DNA of 64,000 nt, from assembly GCA_947628225.1 (NCBI GenBank), contig CANQYY010000001.1, positions 1-64,000 of the forward strand, read 5' to 3'. The notes beneath the pieces are model-generated. The model saw nothing but the letters and a program-made list of their open reading frames with translations, was not told the origin of the DNA and did no database searches. Origin of the DNA: an uncultured Lachnospiraceae bacterium (lineage in GTDB: Bacteria > Bacillota > Clostridia > Lachnospirales > Lachnospiraceae). Shown here in pieces: positions 46,782-55,484 of the stretch. A program made the translations under genes and the position numbers. Position 1 is the stretch's first letter. Every line of letters starts with the position of its first letter.

Positions 46782-47663
46782 ATGAAGAAAATAGCCATTA
46801 TGACAGATAGTAACAGTGGTATCACACAATCGCAGGGAAAGGAACTGGGAATCCATGTTATACCGATGCCTTTTTTTGTAAATGGAGATACCTACTATGA
46901 AGATATTAGTATGAGCCAGAAAGAATTTTATGAGTATCTTGCTCAGGGCGCGGAGGTTATGACATCCCAGCCAAGCCCGGAAACACTGACGACACAGTGG
47001 AGGGAGATTTTAGAGGAACAGGATGAGATCGTATATATCCCCATGTCCAGCGGTCTGAGCAGTTCCTGTGGGACAGCGGCGATGCTCGCTTATGATGAGG
47101 AATTTGCCGGAAGGGTTTTTGTCATAGATAACCAGCGCATTTCCGTGACCCAGAGGCAGTCTGTATTAGATGCGATAGAATTGGCGAAAAGAGAATTTGA
47201 CGGAGAACAGATTAAGGAAATTTTACTCCGGGAAAAATTCGAGTCCAGTATTTATATTATGGTGGATACCTTATCCTATCTGAAAAAGGGAGGACGAATC
47301 ACACCGGCGGCAGCGGCTATCGGTACGATGCTCCGCATTAAACCGGTACTGCAGATTCAGGGGGAAAAGCTGGATGCCTACGCTAAGGTAAAAACGTTAA
47401 AACAGGCAAAAACAACTATGATAAAAGCGGTGCGCCGGGATTTGGAAGAGCGTTTTTTTGACCCGGACGGCGATAATTTTTATATGGAAATTGCCCATAC
47501 TGCCAATGAGGAGGAGGCGCTTCTCTTTAAAGAGGAGTTGGAGCAGGAATTTCCGGGACACGAAATCTGGGTGGATCCCTTGTCGTTGAGCGTATCCTGC
47601 CATATTGGCCCGGGGGCTCTCGCCTTTGCTATTTCAAGAAGAGTAGACGAACTGATAGAGTAA
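46782..47663 (+). CDS. DegV family fatty-acid-binding protein
   Basis: 293-residue DegV protein. Family members bind a fatty acid and, as FakB, present it to the FakA kinase for phosphorylation and entry into phospholipid synthesis. The start KKIAIMTDSNSGI, the PMSSGLSSSCGTAAML ligand loop, the SYLKKGGRI segment and the C-terminal SCHIGPGALAFA are characteristic. No FakA gene is nearby. The ATG at 46782 is chosen because the longer frame from 46704 starts inside the promoter. Confidence 0.92.
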   Translation: MKKIAIMTDSNSGITQSQGKELGIHVIPMPFFVNGDTYYEDISMSQKEFYEYLAQGAEVMTSQPSPETLTTQWREILEEQDEIVYIPMSSGLSSSCGTAAMLAYDEEFAGRVFVIDNQRISVTQRQSVLDAIELAKREFDGEQIKEILLREKFESSIYIMVDTLSYLKKGGRITPAAAAIGTMLRIKPVLQIQGEKLDAYAKVKTLKQAKTTMIKAVRRDLEERFFDPDGDNFYMEIAHTANEEEALLFKEELEQEFPGHEIWVDPLSLSVSCHIGPGALAFAISRRVDELIE

Positions 47664-47683
47664 CCTTTTATAAACAGATAGCA

Positions 47684-47729
47684 AAAAAAGACAGATACGA
47701 TAAAGCGGCAATTATGGTATCTGTCTTTT
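47684..47729. terminator. bidirectional terminator after degV
   Basis: GACAGATAC and GTATCTGTC form the stem, with AAAAAAA on one side and TTTTCTTT on the other; it lies between convergent genes. Confidence 0.82.
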
Positions 47730-47759
47730 CTTTATAATCAGAAAAAACGGCAGCCTGCG

Positions 47760-48044
47760 TCATTCGGATTTTTTGGCGGCTTTTACATAGACATTATCAT
47801 CGCTAATGTCGTCATCCTCAAAATCATCCTCAAATTCATCATAATCAAAGTCACCGTCAAAGTCTGCATACTTTGGATTCATATAGCGGTATACGGCAAA
47901 GGCAATCAAAGCGACAGAGGCTACGGCGCCGATAATCGCCAATACCCATAATACACAGTTTTTATTTTCTTCCTCTGCCTTTTTCTTATTTAAAATCTCC
48001 GTGATTTTTGCATTGTTAATGATTTCATCTAATTTTCCAGCCAT
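47760..48044 (-). CDS. small membrane protein with acidic tail
   Basis: Unrecognised 94-residue protein. Residues 1-28 are charged (a possible short coiled coil, KLDEIINNAKITEILNKKK), 30-50 form one membrane helix, and 58-83 are extremely Asp/Glu-rich with Phe/Tyr spacing (FDGDFDYDEFEDDFEDDD), ending in a basic KAAKKSE. GAAAGGATGG precedes the ATG. It is separated from pcrA by 70 bases and probably has its own promoter. Similar small acidic membrane proteins are frequent in Lachnospiraceae; the function is unknown. Confidence 0.7.
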   Translation of the reverse strand: MAGKLDEIINNAKITEILNKKKAEEENKNCVLWVLAIIGAVASVALIAFAVYRYMNPKYADFDGDFDYDEFEDDFEDDDISDDNVYVKAAKKSE

Positions 48045-48115
48045 CTTTGACCATCCTTTCTACGAATAAGATATTATTATTGTAACACGTTTTCCCATTT
48101 TATACTACTGCTTTT

Positions 48116-50398
48116 TTACTTTTTTCGCAATTTAGCAAAAGAAGAGCGGAGCTTTCGCTGCCCAAAGCCCTCAAAATTAACAACAACCTCATAATCATTA
48201 TCCAGTTTTGACATAGAAGTTACCACTCCGACGCCAAACTTAAAGTGAGTAACCGTATCGCCGATATGGTATTCCGGCTCTCCCGTGGAAGAAGAGGGGG
48301 GCAGTCCCTTTTGTATGTAAGGGTTGTTTTCAAAGGGATTCTTTTTATTTTTGGAATAAATAGAAGCCTTTTTTATAGAAGACTCCCTGTTTTCCTGAGG
48401 CAGGGGACTTTCCCCGCCCCCAAAGGAAAAACCGGACTCCTTCTTATAAACGGCGCCGCAGGTCTGTTTCATAAGATAGCGGGGGATTTCATTAATAAAA
48501 CGGGAGGGACGGTTAAAATTTATTTCCCCGTTTCTCATCCGCTGGTTGGCGCTTGTCAGGGTTAATTTTTCTTTGGCACGGGTAATACCGACATAGCACA
48601 GACGCCGTTCTTCCTCGATTTCCGTCGGGTCATCTCCAAATACCGCCATGGCGCCGGGGAAAATATTTTCTTCCATGCCGCATATATATACATATGGAAA
48701 TTCCAGTCCCTTGGCGCTGTGCAGGGTCATTAAGAGGACTTGGTTTTCGTCGTCCGATACCGTGTCAATATCCGCCACCAGCGCGATTTCCTCTAACAGG
48801 CCGTTCAGGGTCGGTTCTTCCTCGCAGTCTTCTTCATATTGCACAACTTTATTTAACAGGGACTCAATATTTTCCATCCGGGATTGCGCCTCGACAGAAT
48901 CCTCCGCCTGTAAAAGGCGGACATATCCGGTCGTATCAATGATTTCATTTAATAAATCCTCCAGAGAGTAGGAAACATCCCGGAGCTTTTTCCTCAGCGT
49001 TTCGATAAAGCTGACAAAGGAGCTTATCTGTGAGGCGGCGCGGCTGCAGCCCGGAATGTGGTCAGCCTGGCAGAGCGCCTCATAGAAGGAGATTCCATTC
49101 TCCAGCGCATAGTCTGTGAGCCGGCTGATCGTAGTCTGTCCAATGCCGCGTTTTGGTATATTGATTACCCTTTTTATGGCGATATCGTCGGCGCTGTTAT
49201 TCACTGTTTTCATATAACAGAGTAAATCCTTGATTTCCTTTCTGGCATAAAAATTTATCGAGCCGATAACGCGGTAGGGAATCCCCTCGTATACAAGTTT
49301 TTCCTCCAGAACCCGGGATTGCGCGTTGGTGCGGTAGAGGATAGCAAAGTCCGAATAATTTTTCCCTTCCCTGTCGGCCGCATGGCGGATATCGGATGCG
49401 ATCCCCCCGGCTTCCTCATATTCGTTATCGTATCTTCCGTAGAAAATAGGGGCGCCATCCTCCGCTTTGCTCCAAAGCGCCTTCTCTTTTCGCATTGTAT
49501 TATTTTTTATTACTTCATTGGCGGCGGTTAAAATATTTTGAGTGGAGCGGTAATTCTGCTCCAGGCGGATTACTCTGGTTGATGGGAATGTTTTCTCAAA
49601 GTCTAAAATGTTGTGAATATTTGCCCCCCGGAACTTGTAAATCGACTGGTCGTCATCCCCGACGACGCAAAGGTTCTGGTAGCGGCTGGCCAACAGGCTC
49701 AACAGAGCGAATTGCGCTGTGTTTGTGTCCTGATATTCGTCCACCAGAATAAATTGGAAACGCTGCTGATAATAGTCCAATACCTCCGGGACTGAGCGGA
49801 AAAGCTCTACTGTCAGCATGATCAGGTCGTCAAAATCTAATGCATTATTATTCTTCAGGCGTTTTTGATATTCCTTATATACCGTGCCGAAAATCTTTTT
49901 ATTATATTCCTTCGCCACCTCATCCGCATACTGCTCAGGAGTTTTTAATTCGTTTTTGGCAGAAGAGATGGCATTTAAAAATGTCCGCTCCCGGTATTTT
50001 TTTGTATCAATATTCAGATGCTTGCAGATATCCCTCATCAGGGTTTTCTGGTCGTCCGTGTCATAAATGGTAAACTGCCTGTCATATCCCAGATGGTCAA
50101 TATAGCGCCTGAGAATGCGTACGCAGGTAGAATGAAAAGTGCTGACCCAGATATTTTCGGCTTCCTGCTTCATAATCAAATCTACCCGGTCCTTCATTTC
50201 CTTTGCCGCCTTGTTGGTAAAGGTAAGGGCAAGGATATTATAGGGACTAATGTTATGCTCCTCAATCAAATAAGCGATCCGGTGAGTCAGTACCCTTGTT
50301 TTCCCGGAACCGGCGCCCGCCAAAATAAGGAGCGGCCCCTCGAAATGGAGAACCGCCTCCTGTTGTTTTTTGTTTAAACCTTCTAAGTATTGATTCAT
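48116..50398 (-). CDS. pcrA: ATP-dependent DNA helicase PcrA (UvrD family)
   Basis: Superfamily 1A 3'-5' helicase for repair and removal of replication/transcription conflicts. 760 residues with the ordered motifs: Walker A GAGSGKTRVL, TFTNKAAKEMKDR, the DEYQDTN Walker B, GDDDQSIYKFRGA, LEQNYRS, TLHSAKGLE and CYVGITRAKEKL. A C-terminal Tudor-like segment GDTVTHFKFGVGVV, typical of Gram-positive PcrA, is present. The ATG at 50398 follows the DUF1836 stop directly and has AAAGGAT upstream; 15 further in-frame codons lie inside that gene and are rejected. Confidence 0.96.
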   Translation of the reverse strand: MNQYLEGLNKKQQEAVLHFEGPLLILAGAGSGKTRVLTHRIAYLIEEHNISPYNILALTFTNKAAKEMKDRVDLIMKQEAENIWVSTFHSTCVRILRRYIDHLGYDRQFTIYDTDDQKTLMRDICKHLNIDTKKYRERTFLNAISSAKNELKTPEQYADEVAKEYNKKIFGTVYKEYQKRLKNNNALDFDDLIMLTVELFRSVPEVLDYYQQRFQFILVDEYQDTNTAQFALLSLLASRYQNLCVVGDDDQSIYKFRGANIHNILDFEKTFPSTRVIRLEQNYRSTQNILTAANEVIKNNTMRKEKALWSKAEDGAPIFYGRYDNEYEEAGGIASDIRHAADREGKNYSDFAILYRTNAQSRVLEEKLVYEGIPYRVIGSINFYARKEIKDLLCYMKTVNNSADDIAIKRVINIPKRGIGQTTISRLTDYALENGISFYEALCQADHIPGCSRAASQISSFVSFIETLRKKLRDVSYSLEDLLNEIIDTTGYVRLLQAEDSVEAQSRMENIESLLNKVVQYEEDCEEEPTLNGLLEEIALVADIDTVSDDENQVLLMTLHSAKGLEFPYVYICGMEENIFPGAMAVFGDDPTEIEEERRLCYVGITRAKEKLTLTSANQRMRNGEINFNRPSRFINEIPRYLMKQTCGAVYKKESGFSFGGGESPLPQENRESSIKKASIYSKNKKNPFENNPYIQKGLPPSSSTGEPEYHIGDTVTHFKFGVGVVTSMSKLDNDYEVVVNFEGFGQRKLRSSFAKLRKK

Positions 50399-50399
50399 A

Positions 50400-51017
50400 C
50401 TATCCTTTATCCTTTCCGGTATCCGAAGAGAGAGTTTCATCAATTAGCCGTTCCACCAGCTGCTTTTTTAAATAGGCGTCAAAGCTCAGCAGGCAGATAA
50501 AGGCAAAGCGGGAGAGGAAATCCGCCTCCTTTTCATCCTTTGCATTGGGGAAAAGCCCCTGAGAAGCCTTAAAGCGCCGCACAATATCCTTTGTCAGATT
50601 ATCCGTCTGAATCCTTTCCATCCTGAAAATACTGCGGTATATATCTTCTAAGGAAACATCCCGCGAGCGGTTGTCAAAAAACATATCGGTCAGAGGAGTA
50701 AAGATTTTTTGTATATCATTAATGGAAAGTACATTTTTAAAGTAATACAAAAAAATCAATAAAAACATATGCTCCTTGGAATATTTTTTCTTTACGGGAG
50801 GCGGAAGAAAATCGTTTTTGGTATAGTTATTAATCATGGTTTTCGTAAGGATTTTATCCTCGTCCGTCCGTTTACAGGCGGCAAGATGAGCATCCATAAA
50901 GGTAGTAACCTGATCCATATATAATTCTATATTTGGAATGTCTTCCGGATTAATATAGTTGATTTCATTCAACTTATGAATAATGTCCATGATGTTTTCT
51001 TCATTTGACTGGTCCAT
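50400..51017 (-). CDS. DUF1836 family protein
   Basis: 205-residue cytoplasmic protein resembling the DUF1836 family, which in Firmicutes contains a MerR-like helix-turn-helix core (TKTMINNYTKNDFLPPPVKKKYSKEH, read in parts, about 60-85: the region that binds DNA in MerR relatives). A regulatory role is inferred from that. It lies immediately upstream of pcrA with a 1-base gap and shares its promoter. GAGGTATTAT precedes the ATG. Confidence 0.8.
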   Translation of the reverse strand: MDQSNEENIMDIIHKLNEINYINPEDIPNIELYMDQVTTFMDAHLAACKRTDEDKILTKTMINNYTKNDFLPPPVKKKYSKEHMFLLIFLYYFKNVLSINDIQKIFTPLTDMFFDNRSRDVSLEDIYRSIFRMERIQTDNLTKDIVRRFKASQGLFPNAKDEKEADFLSRFAFICLLSFDAYLKKQLVERLIDETLSSDTGKDKG

Positions 51018-51051
51018 ATAATACCTCGCAATCTGTTATTGAATACTATAT

Positions 51052-51080
51052 AGTATAGCGGATTTGACCATGTAAATCAA
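51052..51080 (-). promoter_or_regulatory. sigma-A promoter for DUF1836-pcrA
   Basis: Read on the minus strand: TTGATT, 17-base spacer, TATACT; about 35 bases before the ATG. Confidence 0.75.
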
Positions 51081-51116
51081 CCTTTCGCAGGAAAAGTTTT
51101 ATTCTCCAGACAGGAG

Positions 51117-51145
51117 TTGTACAGATTTTATATTTTTGCTATAAT
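51117..51145 (+). promoter_or_regulatory. sigma-A promoter for rlmD
   Basis: TTGTAC, 17-base spacer, TATAAT, about 34 bases before the rlmD ATG. Confidence 0.8.
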
Positions 51146-51178
51146 AAAAAAGATAAAATAAAGGAGCTTGCAGACGGA

Positions 51179-52600
51179 ATGAAAAAAAACGAGTATTATG
51201 AGGGAGAGGTCGTATCCCTTCAATTCCCCAATAAAGGGCTTGTTCATACGGCGGAGAGCGAAGCGCCGATCCTTGTGAAAAATACAATTCCGGGTCAGGT
51301 AGTCAGGTTTCAGCTCAAAAAAATAAGAAAATCCGTACCGGAGGGCAGACTGGTGGAAGTAAAGAAACCGTCACCCCTGGAATGCGCCGAGCCGCCGTGT
51401 CCCCACTTTGCCGACTGCGGAGGCTGTTCCTATCAGAGGCTGGATTATGAAACGCAAAAGGAATTAAAACTGTCCCAGGTAAAGGACTTATTAAAAAAAG
51501 CCTGCCCGGAATTTCCCCTGAAGGAATGTCTGGACAGCCCGGCGGTTTGGGAATATCGGAACAAAATGGAATTTTCCTTTGGCGATGAGGAAAAGGAGGG
51601 CCCCCTGACGCTGGGGCTTCATAAAAGAGGAAGTTTTTACGACATAGTCCCCGTACCGGAGTGCCGGATTATAGAGGAGGATTTCCGCAAAATCCTGAGG
51701 GGAGTTTTGGATTTTTTTCAATCCCGGGAAGAAGCGGGGGAAAAGATTCCTTTTTACCATAAAATGCGGCATGAGGGCATATTGCGCCATCTGCTCCTGC
51801 GAAAGGGCCGCTATACAGGAGAAATCCTGATTGGATTGGTGACGACTTCCCAGGGGGAGATTCCGGCAGAGGAATTTTGCGATATGTTGTTGCGCCTGCC
51901 CCTTAACGGCAGTATTGCCGGGATTTTACATATTCTCAATGACAGTCTGTCGGATGTAGTAAAAGCGGACAAGATAAGAATTTTATATGGAAGGGATTAT
52001 TTTTATGAAACAATATTGGGGCTGGAATTTAAAATTTCCCCGTTTTCCTTTTTCCAGACAAATTCTGCCGGAGCAGAGGCTCTTTACCGTGTTGTAAGGG
52101 AGTATGCGGGAAATCTGAAAAATAAGGTAGTTTTTGATCTGTACAGCGGAACGGGGACGATAGCGCAGATACTGGCGCCGGAGGCAAAACAGGTAGTAGG
52201 GGTGGAAATTGTAGAAGAGGCGGTTTTGGCGGCGCGGGAAAATGCCGCGCGCAATCAGTTGGATAACTGTACCTTCCTTGCCGGCGACGTTTTGCAGGTT
52301 CTGGATGAATGGGAAGGGACGCCGGATTTTATTGTGCTGGATCCGCCCCGGGAGGGAATCCATCCGAAGGCGCTTAAAAGGATTTTAAAGTATTCGGTAG
52401 AAAAAATCCTATATATTTCCTGTAAGCCTACCAGCCTGGCAAGAGATTTGGAATTGTTTTTGGAATACGGATACCAGCCGGTAAAAGCCTGCTGCGTGGA
52501 TATGTTTCCGTGGACAAGAAATGTGGAGACGGTGGTTCTCTTGTCCCAACAAAAACCGGACGGCCATATCCCCGTTAAGGTAGAATTTGGAGAGGGCTAA
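51179..52600 (+). CDS. rlmD: 23S rRNA (uracil-C5)-methyltransferase, RlmD/TrmA family
   Basis: SAM-dependent uracil-5 methyltransferase of 473 residues. N-terminal TRAM domain (GEVVSLQFPNKGLVHT), a [4Fe-4S]-type cysteine cluster CAEPPCPHFADCGGC, the FFQTNSAGAE motif, SAM-binding DLYSGTGTIAQ and catalytic region DPPREGIHPKAL with ISCKPTSLARDL. The core is complete. After KVEFGEG the frame stops, whereas sequence encoding more of the C-terminal extension common in Lachnospiraceae continues in another frame just downstream. The gene therefore looks truncated by an event at its 3' end, probably without loss of activity. Confidence 0.9.
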   Translation: MKKNEYYEGEVVSLQFPNKGLVHTAESEAPILVKNTIPGQVVRFQLKKIRKSVPEGRLVEVKKPSPLECAEPPCPHFADCGGCSYQRLDYETQKELKLSQVKDLLKKACPEFPLKECLDSPAVWEYRNKMEFSFGDEEKEGPLTLGLHKRGSFYDIVPVPECRIIEEDFRKILRGVLDFFQSREEAGEKIPFYHKMRHEGILRHLLLRKGRYTGEILIGLVTTSQGEIPAEEFCDMLLRLPLNGSIAGILHILNDSLSDVVKADKIRILYGRDYFYETILGLEFKISPFSFFQTNSAGAEALYRVVREYAGNLKNKVVFDLYSGTGTIAQILAPEAKQVVGVEIVEEAVLAARENAARNQLDNCTFLAGDVLQVLDEWEGTPDFIVLDPPREGIHPKALKRILKYSVEKILYISCKPTSLARDLELFLEYGYQPVKACCVDMFPWTRNVETVVLLSQQKPDGHIPVKVEFGEG

Positions 52601-52601
52601 G

Positions 52602-52760
52602 GTACATACAGCGTATATAGCAGAGGTAAAGAGAGATTTGGGGCTGCCGATGTATGATGCTCCGAATGCGGTGGAGGAACTGAAACAGCCGAGGAAGCAT
52701 CCGACAGCGGAGAAGGTGGAAGCAATCAAAGGTGCTTTGAAGCATTTTGAAGTTATTTGA
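52602..52760 (+). pseudogene. frameshifted remnant of an rlmD C-terminal extension
   Basis: Directly after the rlmD stop, in the +1 frame, lie 52 codons reading VHTAYIAEVKRDLGLP, MYDAPNAVEELKQPRKH and PTAEKVEAIKGALKHFEVI, then a stop. From memory, this is the terminal part of the extension found on many Lachnospiraceae RlmD proteins; about 45 residues that normally join it to KVEFGEG appear to be missing. It has no start codon of its own. Confidence 0.7.
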
Positions 52761-52783
52761 TGTGTATTTTGGAGGTTGGAAAT

Positions 52784-52969
52784 ATGAGTATAGATAATGT
52801 AATATCAATAGTTATTAGTATATTGAGTTCTTCTCTGCTTACATTAATTTTGTCTACTTTTATTTTTCAGCCGATGCAGGAAAAAAAGAAATATATATTT
52901 GATGAGAAAAAGAGAGTGTATGAATCAATATTTGGAAGACAAAGACGATTTTGGTCTTTGGAAAAATAG
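52784..52969 (+). CDS. short membrane-helix peptide, probably a truncated gene
   Basis: 61 residues: an N-terminal membrane helix (about 8-32) followed by a charged EKKKYIFDEKKRVYES segment and a short unrelated tail. GGAGG precedes the ATG. The charged segment after the helix looks like the start of a longer membrane-anchored protein cut off by a junction near 52930, so it is more likely a remnant than a functional small protein. Confidence 0.4.
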   Translation: MSIDNVISIVISILSSSLLTLILSTFIFQPMQEKKKYIFDEKKRVYESIFGRQRRFWSLEK

Positions 52970-52985
52970 CATTGGGAGGAACATG

Positions 52986-54035
52986 ATGACAAAAAAGAAA
53001 AATGAGATATCTATTCATAGTTCGGCGGCTGAATATTTGACGTATGTTGCATCTATTGGTGATAGTGCGGATAGCATGGAAATGCGCTATGAGGATGAAA
53101 ATATATGGTTGACGCAGAGAATGATGGCACAGCTTTATGATGTAAGTTTGCCGACAATAAATGAGCATATTAAAAAGATATATGGTGATGGTGAGCTTAT
53201 TGAGGAAGCAACTATTCGGAAATTCCGAATAGTTCAAACGGAAGGAATAAGACAGGTAAACCGTGAAGTCATCCACTATAATTTGCAGATGATTATTGCT
53301 GTTGGATTTAAGGTTAATAATGACCGGGCGGTTCGTTTTCGGAAATGGTCGGGACAAATCGTTAAAGATTATACCATTCAGGGTTGGACAATGGATAAAG
53401 AACGTTTAAAAAAAGGTCATATGTTCACAGATGAGTATTTTGAGCGGCAGTTGGAGAACATCCGTGAGATAAGGCTTTCGGAGCGCAAATTTTATCAAAA
53501 AATTACTGACCTATATGCTACTGCTTTTGATTATGATAAGGATGCGGTGACTACCAGACGTTTTTTTCAGACTGTGCAAAATAAAATGCATTGGGCTGTT
53601 CATAGACATACGGCGGCAGAACTTATTGTTGAACGAGCTAGTGCAGAGAAGGAACATATGGGATTGTCTACATGGGAAGCAGCTCCTAACGGAAAAATTG
53701 TAAAAGGTGATGTATCAATAGCAAAGAATTATTTGAGTGACAAAGAAATGTCCTATATGGAAAGAATTGTATCTCTATATCTTGATTATGCAGAATTGCA
53801 GGCAGAACGTCATATTCCGATGAGTATGGAAGATTGGGCAAAACGGTTGGATGGTTTTCTGGAATTTAACGGAAACGAAATACTTACAGGTGCAGGTAAG
53901 ATTAGTGCAGAGCAGGCAAAACTCCATGCAGAAACAGAGTTTGAAAAATATCGTATTGTACAAGATAGGCTATTTATGTCTGATTATGATAAGTTTTTGA
54001 TAGAATTAGAAGAAAAAGGAAAGCAGAATTTATAA
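52986..54035 (+). CDS. RhuM family virulence-type protein
   Basis: 349-residue protein of the RhuM family, named after a gene on a Salmonella pathogenicity island; the biochemical function is unknown, but members cluster on mobile islands, often near restriction or toxin genes. Family-like stretches: ENIWLTQRMMAQLYDVS, NEHIKKIYGDGEL, RQVNREVIHYNL, VGFKVNNDRAVRFRKW and GWTMDKERLKKG. The first part has a DNA-binding-like helix-turn-helix look (QLYDVSLPTINEHIKK). Of two adjacent ATGs, 52986 is better spaced from GGGAGG. The 185 bases that follow contain no convincing gene. Confidence 0.85.
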   Translation: MTKKKNEISIHSSAAEYLTYVASIGDSADSMEMRYEDENIWLTQRMMAQLYDVSLPTINEHIKKIYGDGELIEEATIRKFRIVQTEGIRQVNREVIHYNLQMIIAVGFKVNNDRAVRFRKWSGQIVKDYTIQGWTMDKERLKKGHMFTDEYFERQLENIREIRLSERKFYQKITDLYATAFDYDKDAVTTRRFFQTVQNKMHWAVHRHTAAELIVERASAEKEHMGLSTWEAAPNGKIVKGDVSIAKNYLSDKEMSYMERIVSLYLDYAELQAERHIPMSMEDWAKRLDGFLEFNGNEILTGAGKISAEQAKLHAETEFEKYRIVQDRLFMSDYDKFLIELEEKGKQNL

Positions 54036-54220
54036 AATAGGGAGTAGAGGAAGATAAAATAACGGTGTTTAAGGTAAGAATTAAAATATTGCATCGGGGT
54101 GATGAAATATTAATGGTATCCATTTTTGTGGGAAAAGAGCTACACGAGCGGTATTAGTACTGCACAAATAAAGCTGCATATTTCCGTCATTTTGTGAGGA
54201 TATGTTTTAGAGAGATCAGC

Positions 54221-54439
54221 ATGGGCGAGGAGACAAACAAAAAACAGAATGAGGAGGTTTCCGACAAAAAGTTGGAGAGCACGGCGGGCGGATTGGGAGT
54301 TATTAGTAGCTTTCCATCAGATGGTAGTAGATCTCTATTCAAGAAGCAGCAAGGTCGGTGTCCGTCCTGCGGGAAAGAATACGTGATTGACGCTGGCGAA
54401 TATATGTTCTATTGTGACAGGTGCGGTAAAAGGTTATAG
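54221..54439 (+). CDS. double-glycine-leader peptide with zinc ribbon
   Basis: 72-residue peptide, unrecognised as a whole. Residues 1-24 look like a bacteriocin/RiPP leader: charged, then EEVSDKKLESTAGG ending in Gly23-Gly24, close to the LSDEEL..VAGG pattern of peptides cut by C39 or PCAT proteases. Residues 25-45 are Ser/Gly-rich; 47-68 form a CPSCG...CDRCG zinc-ribbon-like pair of CxxC motifs. The next gene, 29 bases on, encodes a putative metallopeptidase. No peptide ABC transporter or modifying enzyme is in the window. The ribosome site is weak; a GTG at 54194 is an alternative start. Confidence 0.55.
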   Translation: MGEETNKKQNEEVSDKKLESTAGGLGVISSFPSDGSRSLFKKQQGRCPSCGKEYVIDAGEYMFYCDRCGKRL

Positions 54440-54468
54440 AAGGCAGATAAGAAACAGGAGGAAAACAG

Positions 54469-55329
54469 ATGGTGCTGGAAACTTTGGCGGAGTGTTATCC
54501 GCAGTTATATCTGAAGCCCGGAGAAGGCATGGAGGATGCGTACAAGGACGCGGCGCTGAGGGGAAACAGGCCGGAGAATCACTCCCTTGAACTGTTTTTG
54601 GGAAGCGACAGGGATTCCCTGACGGAGGAACAGACGCCGGCGGGACCGGTAAATGTTCTGTACCTGTACCGCAGAGAGGATTTCGAGAACGCACTGCGGC
54701 TGCTGGTCTACCGCTGCAGACCGGAGGAGATCCCGCCCACGGTTGGGGCAATGACGGTCAACGGACTCGCCAACTGGAAGAAGATCAACGATCACAGGAC
54801 GGCGTATTTTGCAGCCGGACATACGGACTGGGCGGAGGAGTGGAAGCGTTTCACCGCAGATAAGCGCAATTATCGTGACATTTTGATTCTCTTAAGCGAC
54901 GGGCCATACAGCGGCGTATCCGCCGAGAGAGCCGGCGTACCGCAGGAGGGATGGCTGGAGATCTCAAGAAAGATCCGCCTGTACCACGAATGTACGCATG
55001 TGATCTGCCGGAGACTGTTTCCTCAGCAGAAGGAGGCCGTCTGGGACGAGGTCGTGGCGGACGCGATCGGTATCCGAAAGGCGCTGGGGCGTTACGACGC
55101 GAAGCTGGCTGGACTGTTCCTGGGCGTGTCGGAGGACGGATATATGGGCGGCAGGCTGGAGAATTATATCCCGGAGAAAAGGATGGGTTCCCTGCCCGAT
55201 ATAGCCGCAAAGGTATATGACCTGACAAAGTGGATCGAGCAGGAGTCGCTTGAAAAACAGGGGATTGACAGTTGGGATTTTCTGATGTATCTTCAGGAAA
55301 GACAGGACGATATCTTCAGGACGAAGTAG
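54469..55329 (+). CDS. putative HExxH zinc metallopeptidase, unrecognised family
   Basis: 286 residues, not assigned to a family. His173-Glu174-Cys-Thr-His177 forms an HExxH motif in a helix (RLYHECTHVICRR), and 16 residues on comes WDEVVADAIG, whose Glu194 could be the third zinc ligand as in gluzincins. No signal peptide or membrane helix is present, so it is probably cytoplasmic. Base composition is distinctly GC-richer than the flanking rhuM and ietAS genes. AGGAGG precedes the ATG. It sits 29 bases behind the double-glycine peptide gene and is probably coexpressed with it; it may process that peptide or be its target or immunity partner. That link is inference. Confidence 0.55.
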   Translation: MVLETLAECYPQLYLKPGEGMEDAYKDAALRGNRPENHSLELFLGSDRDSLTEEQTPAGPVNVLYLYRREDFENALRLLVYRCRPEEIPPTVGAMTVNGLANWKKINDHRTAYFAAGHTDWAEEWKRFTADKRNYRDILILLSDGPYSGVSAERAGVPQEGWLEISRKIRLYHECTHVICRRLFPQQKEAVWDEVVADAIGIRKALGRYDAKLAGLFLGVSEDGYMGGRLENYIPEKRMGSLPDIAAKVYDLTKWIEQESLEKQGIDSWDFLMYLQERQDDIFRTK

Positions 55330-55429
55330 CTTTTTTAGGAGTTCGGAAAAGCCGCAGAGTTCTCGGACGGAGAGCTGAACGCTGTGGATTCGTCCACCAT
55401 CGCTGAAAAATCCTTCATTAACTTATATA

Positions 55430-55458
55430 GTCGTCTGATGTTGTTCAGGCGGCTTTTT
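55430..55458 (+). terminator. terminator after the metallopeptidase gene
   Basis: GTCGTCTG and CAGGCGGC (with G-U pairs) enclose an eight-base loop and are followed by TTTTT. It separates the peptide/peptidase pair from ietAS. Confidence 0.7.
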
Positions 55459-55484
55459 AATTTAATTAGCATAAAATTTAATTT

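Noticed and set aside
54084..54156. Short open stretch ending LMVSIFVGKELHERY between rhuM and the peptide gene
   Set aside because: Too short, no ribosome site, no recognisable similarity; perhaps a gene remnant but not supportable.
55335..55430. Reading frame EFSDGELNAVDSSTIAEKSF after the metallopeptidase, resembling a peptide leader
   Set aside because: It has no start codon or ribosome site and lacks the Gly-Gly ending; it may be a remnant of another leader peptide but cannot be supported.
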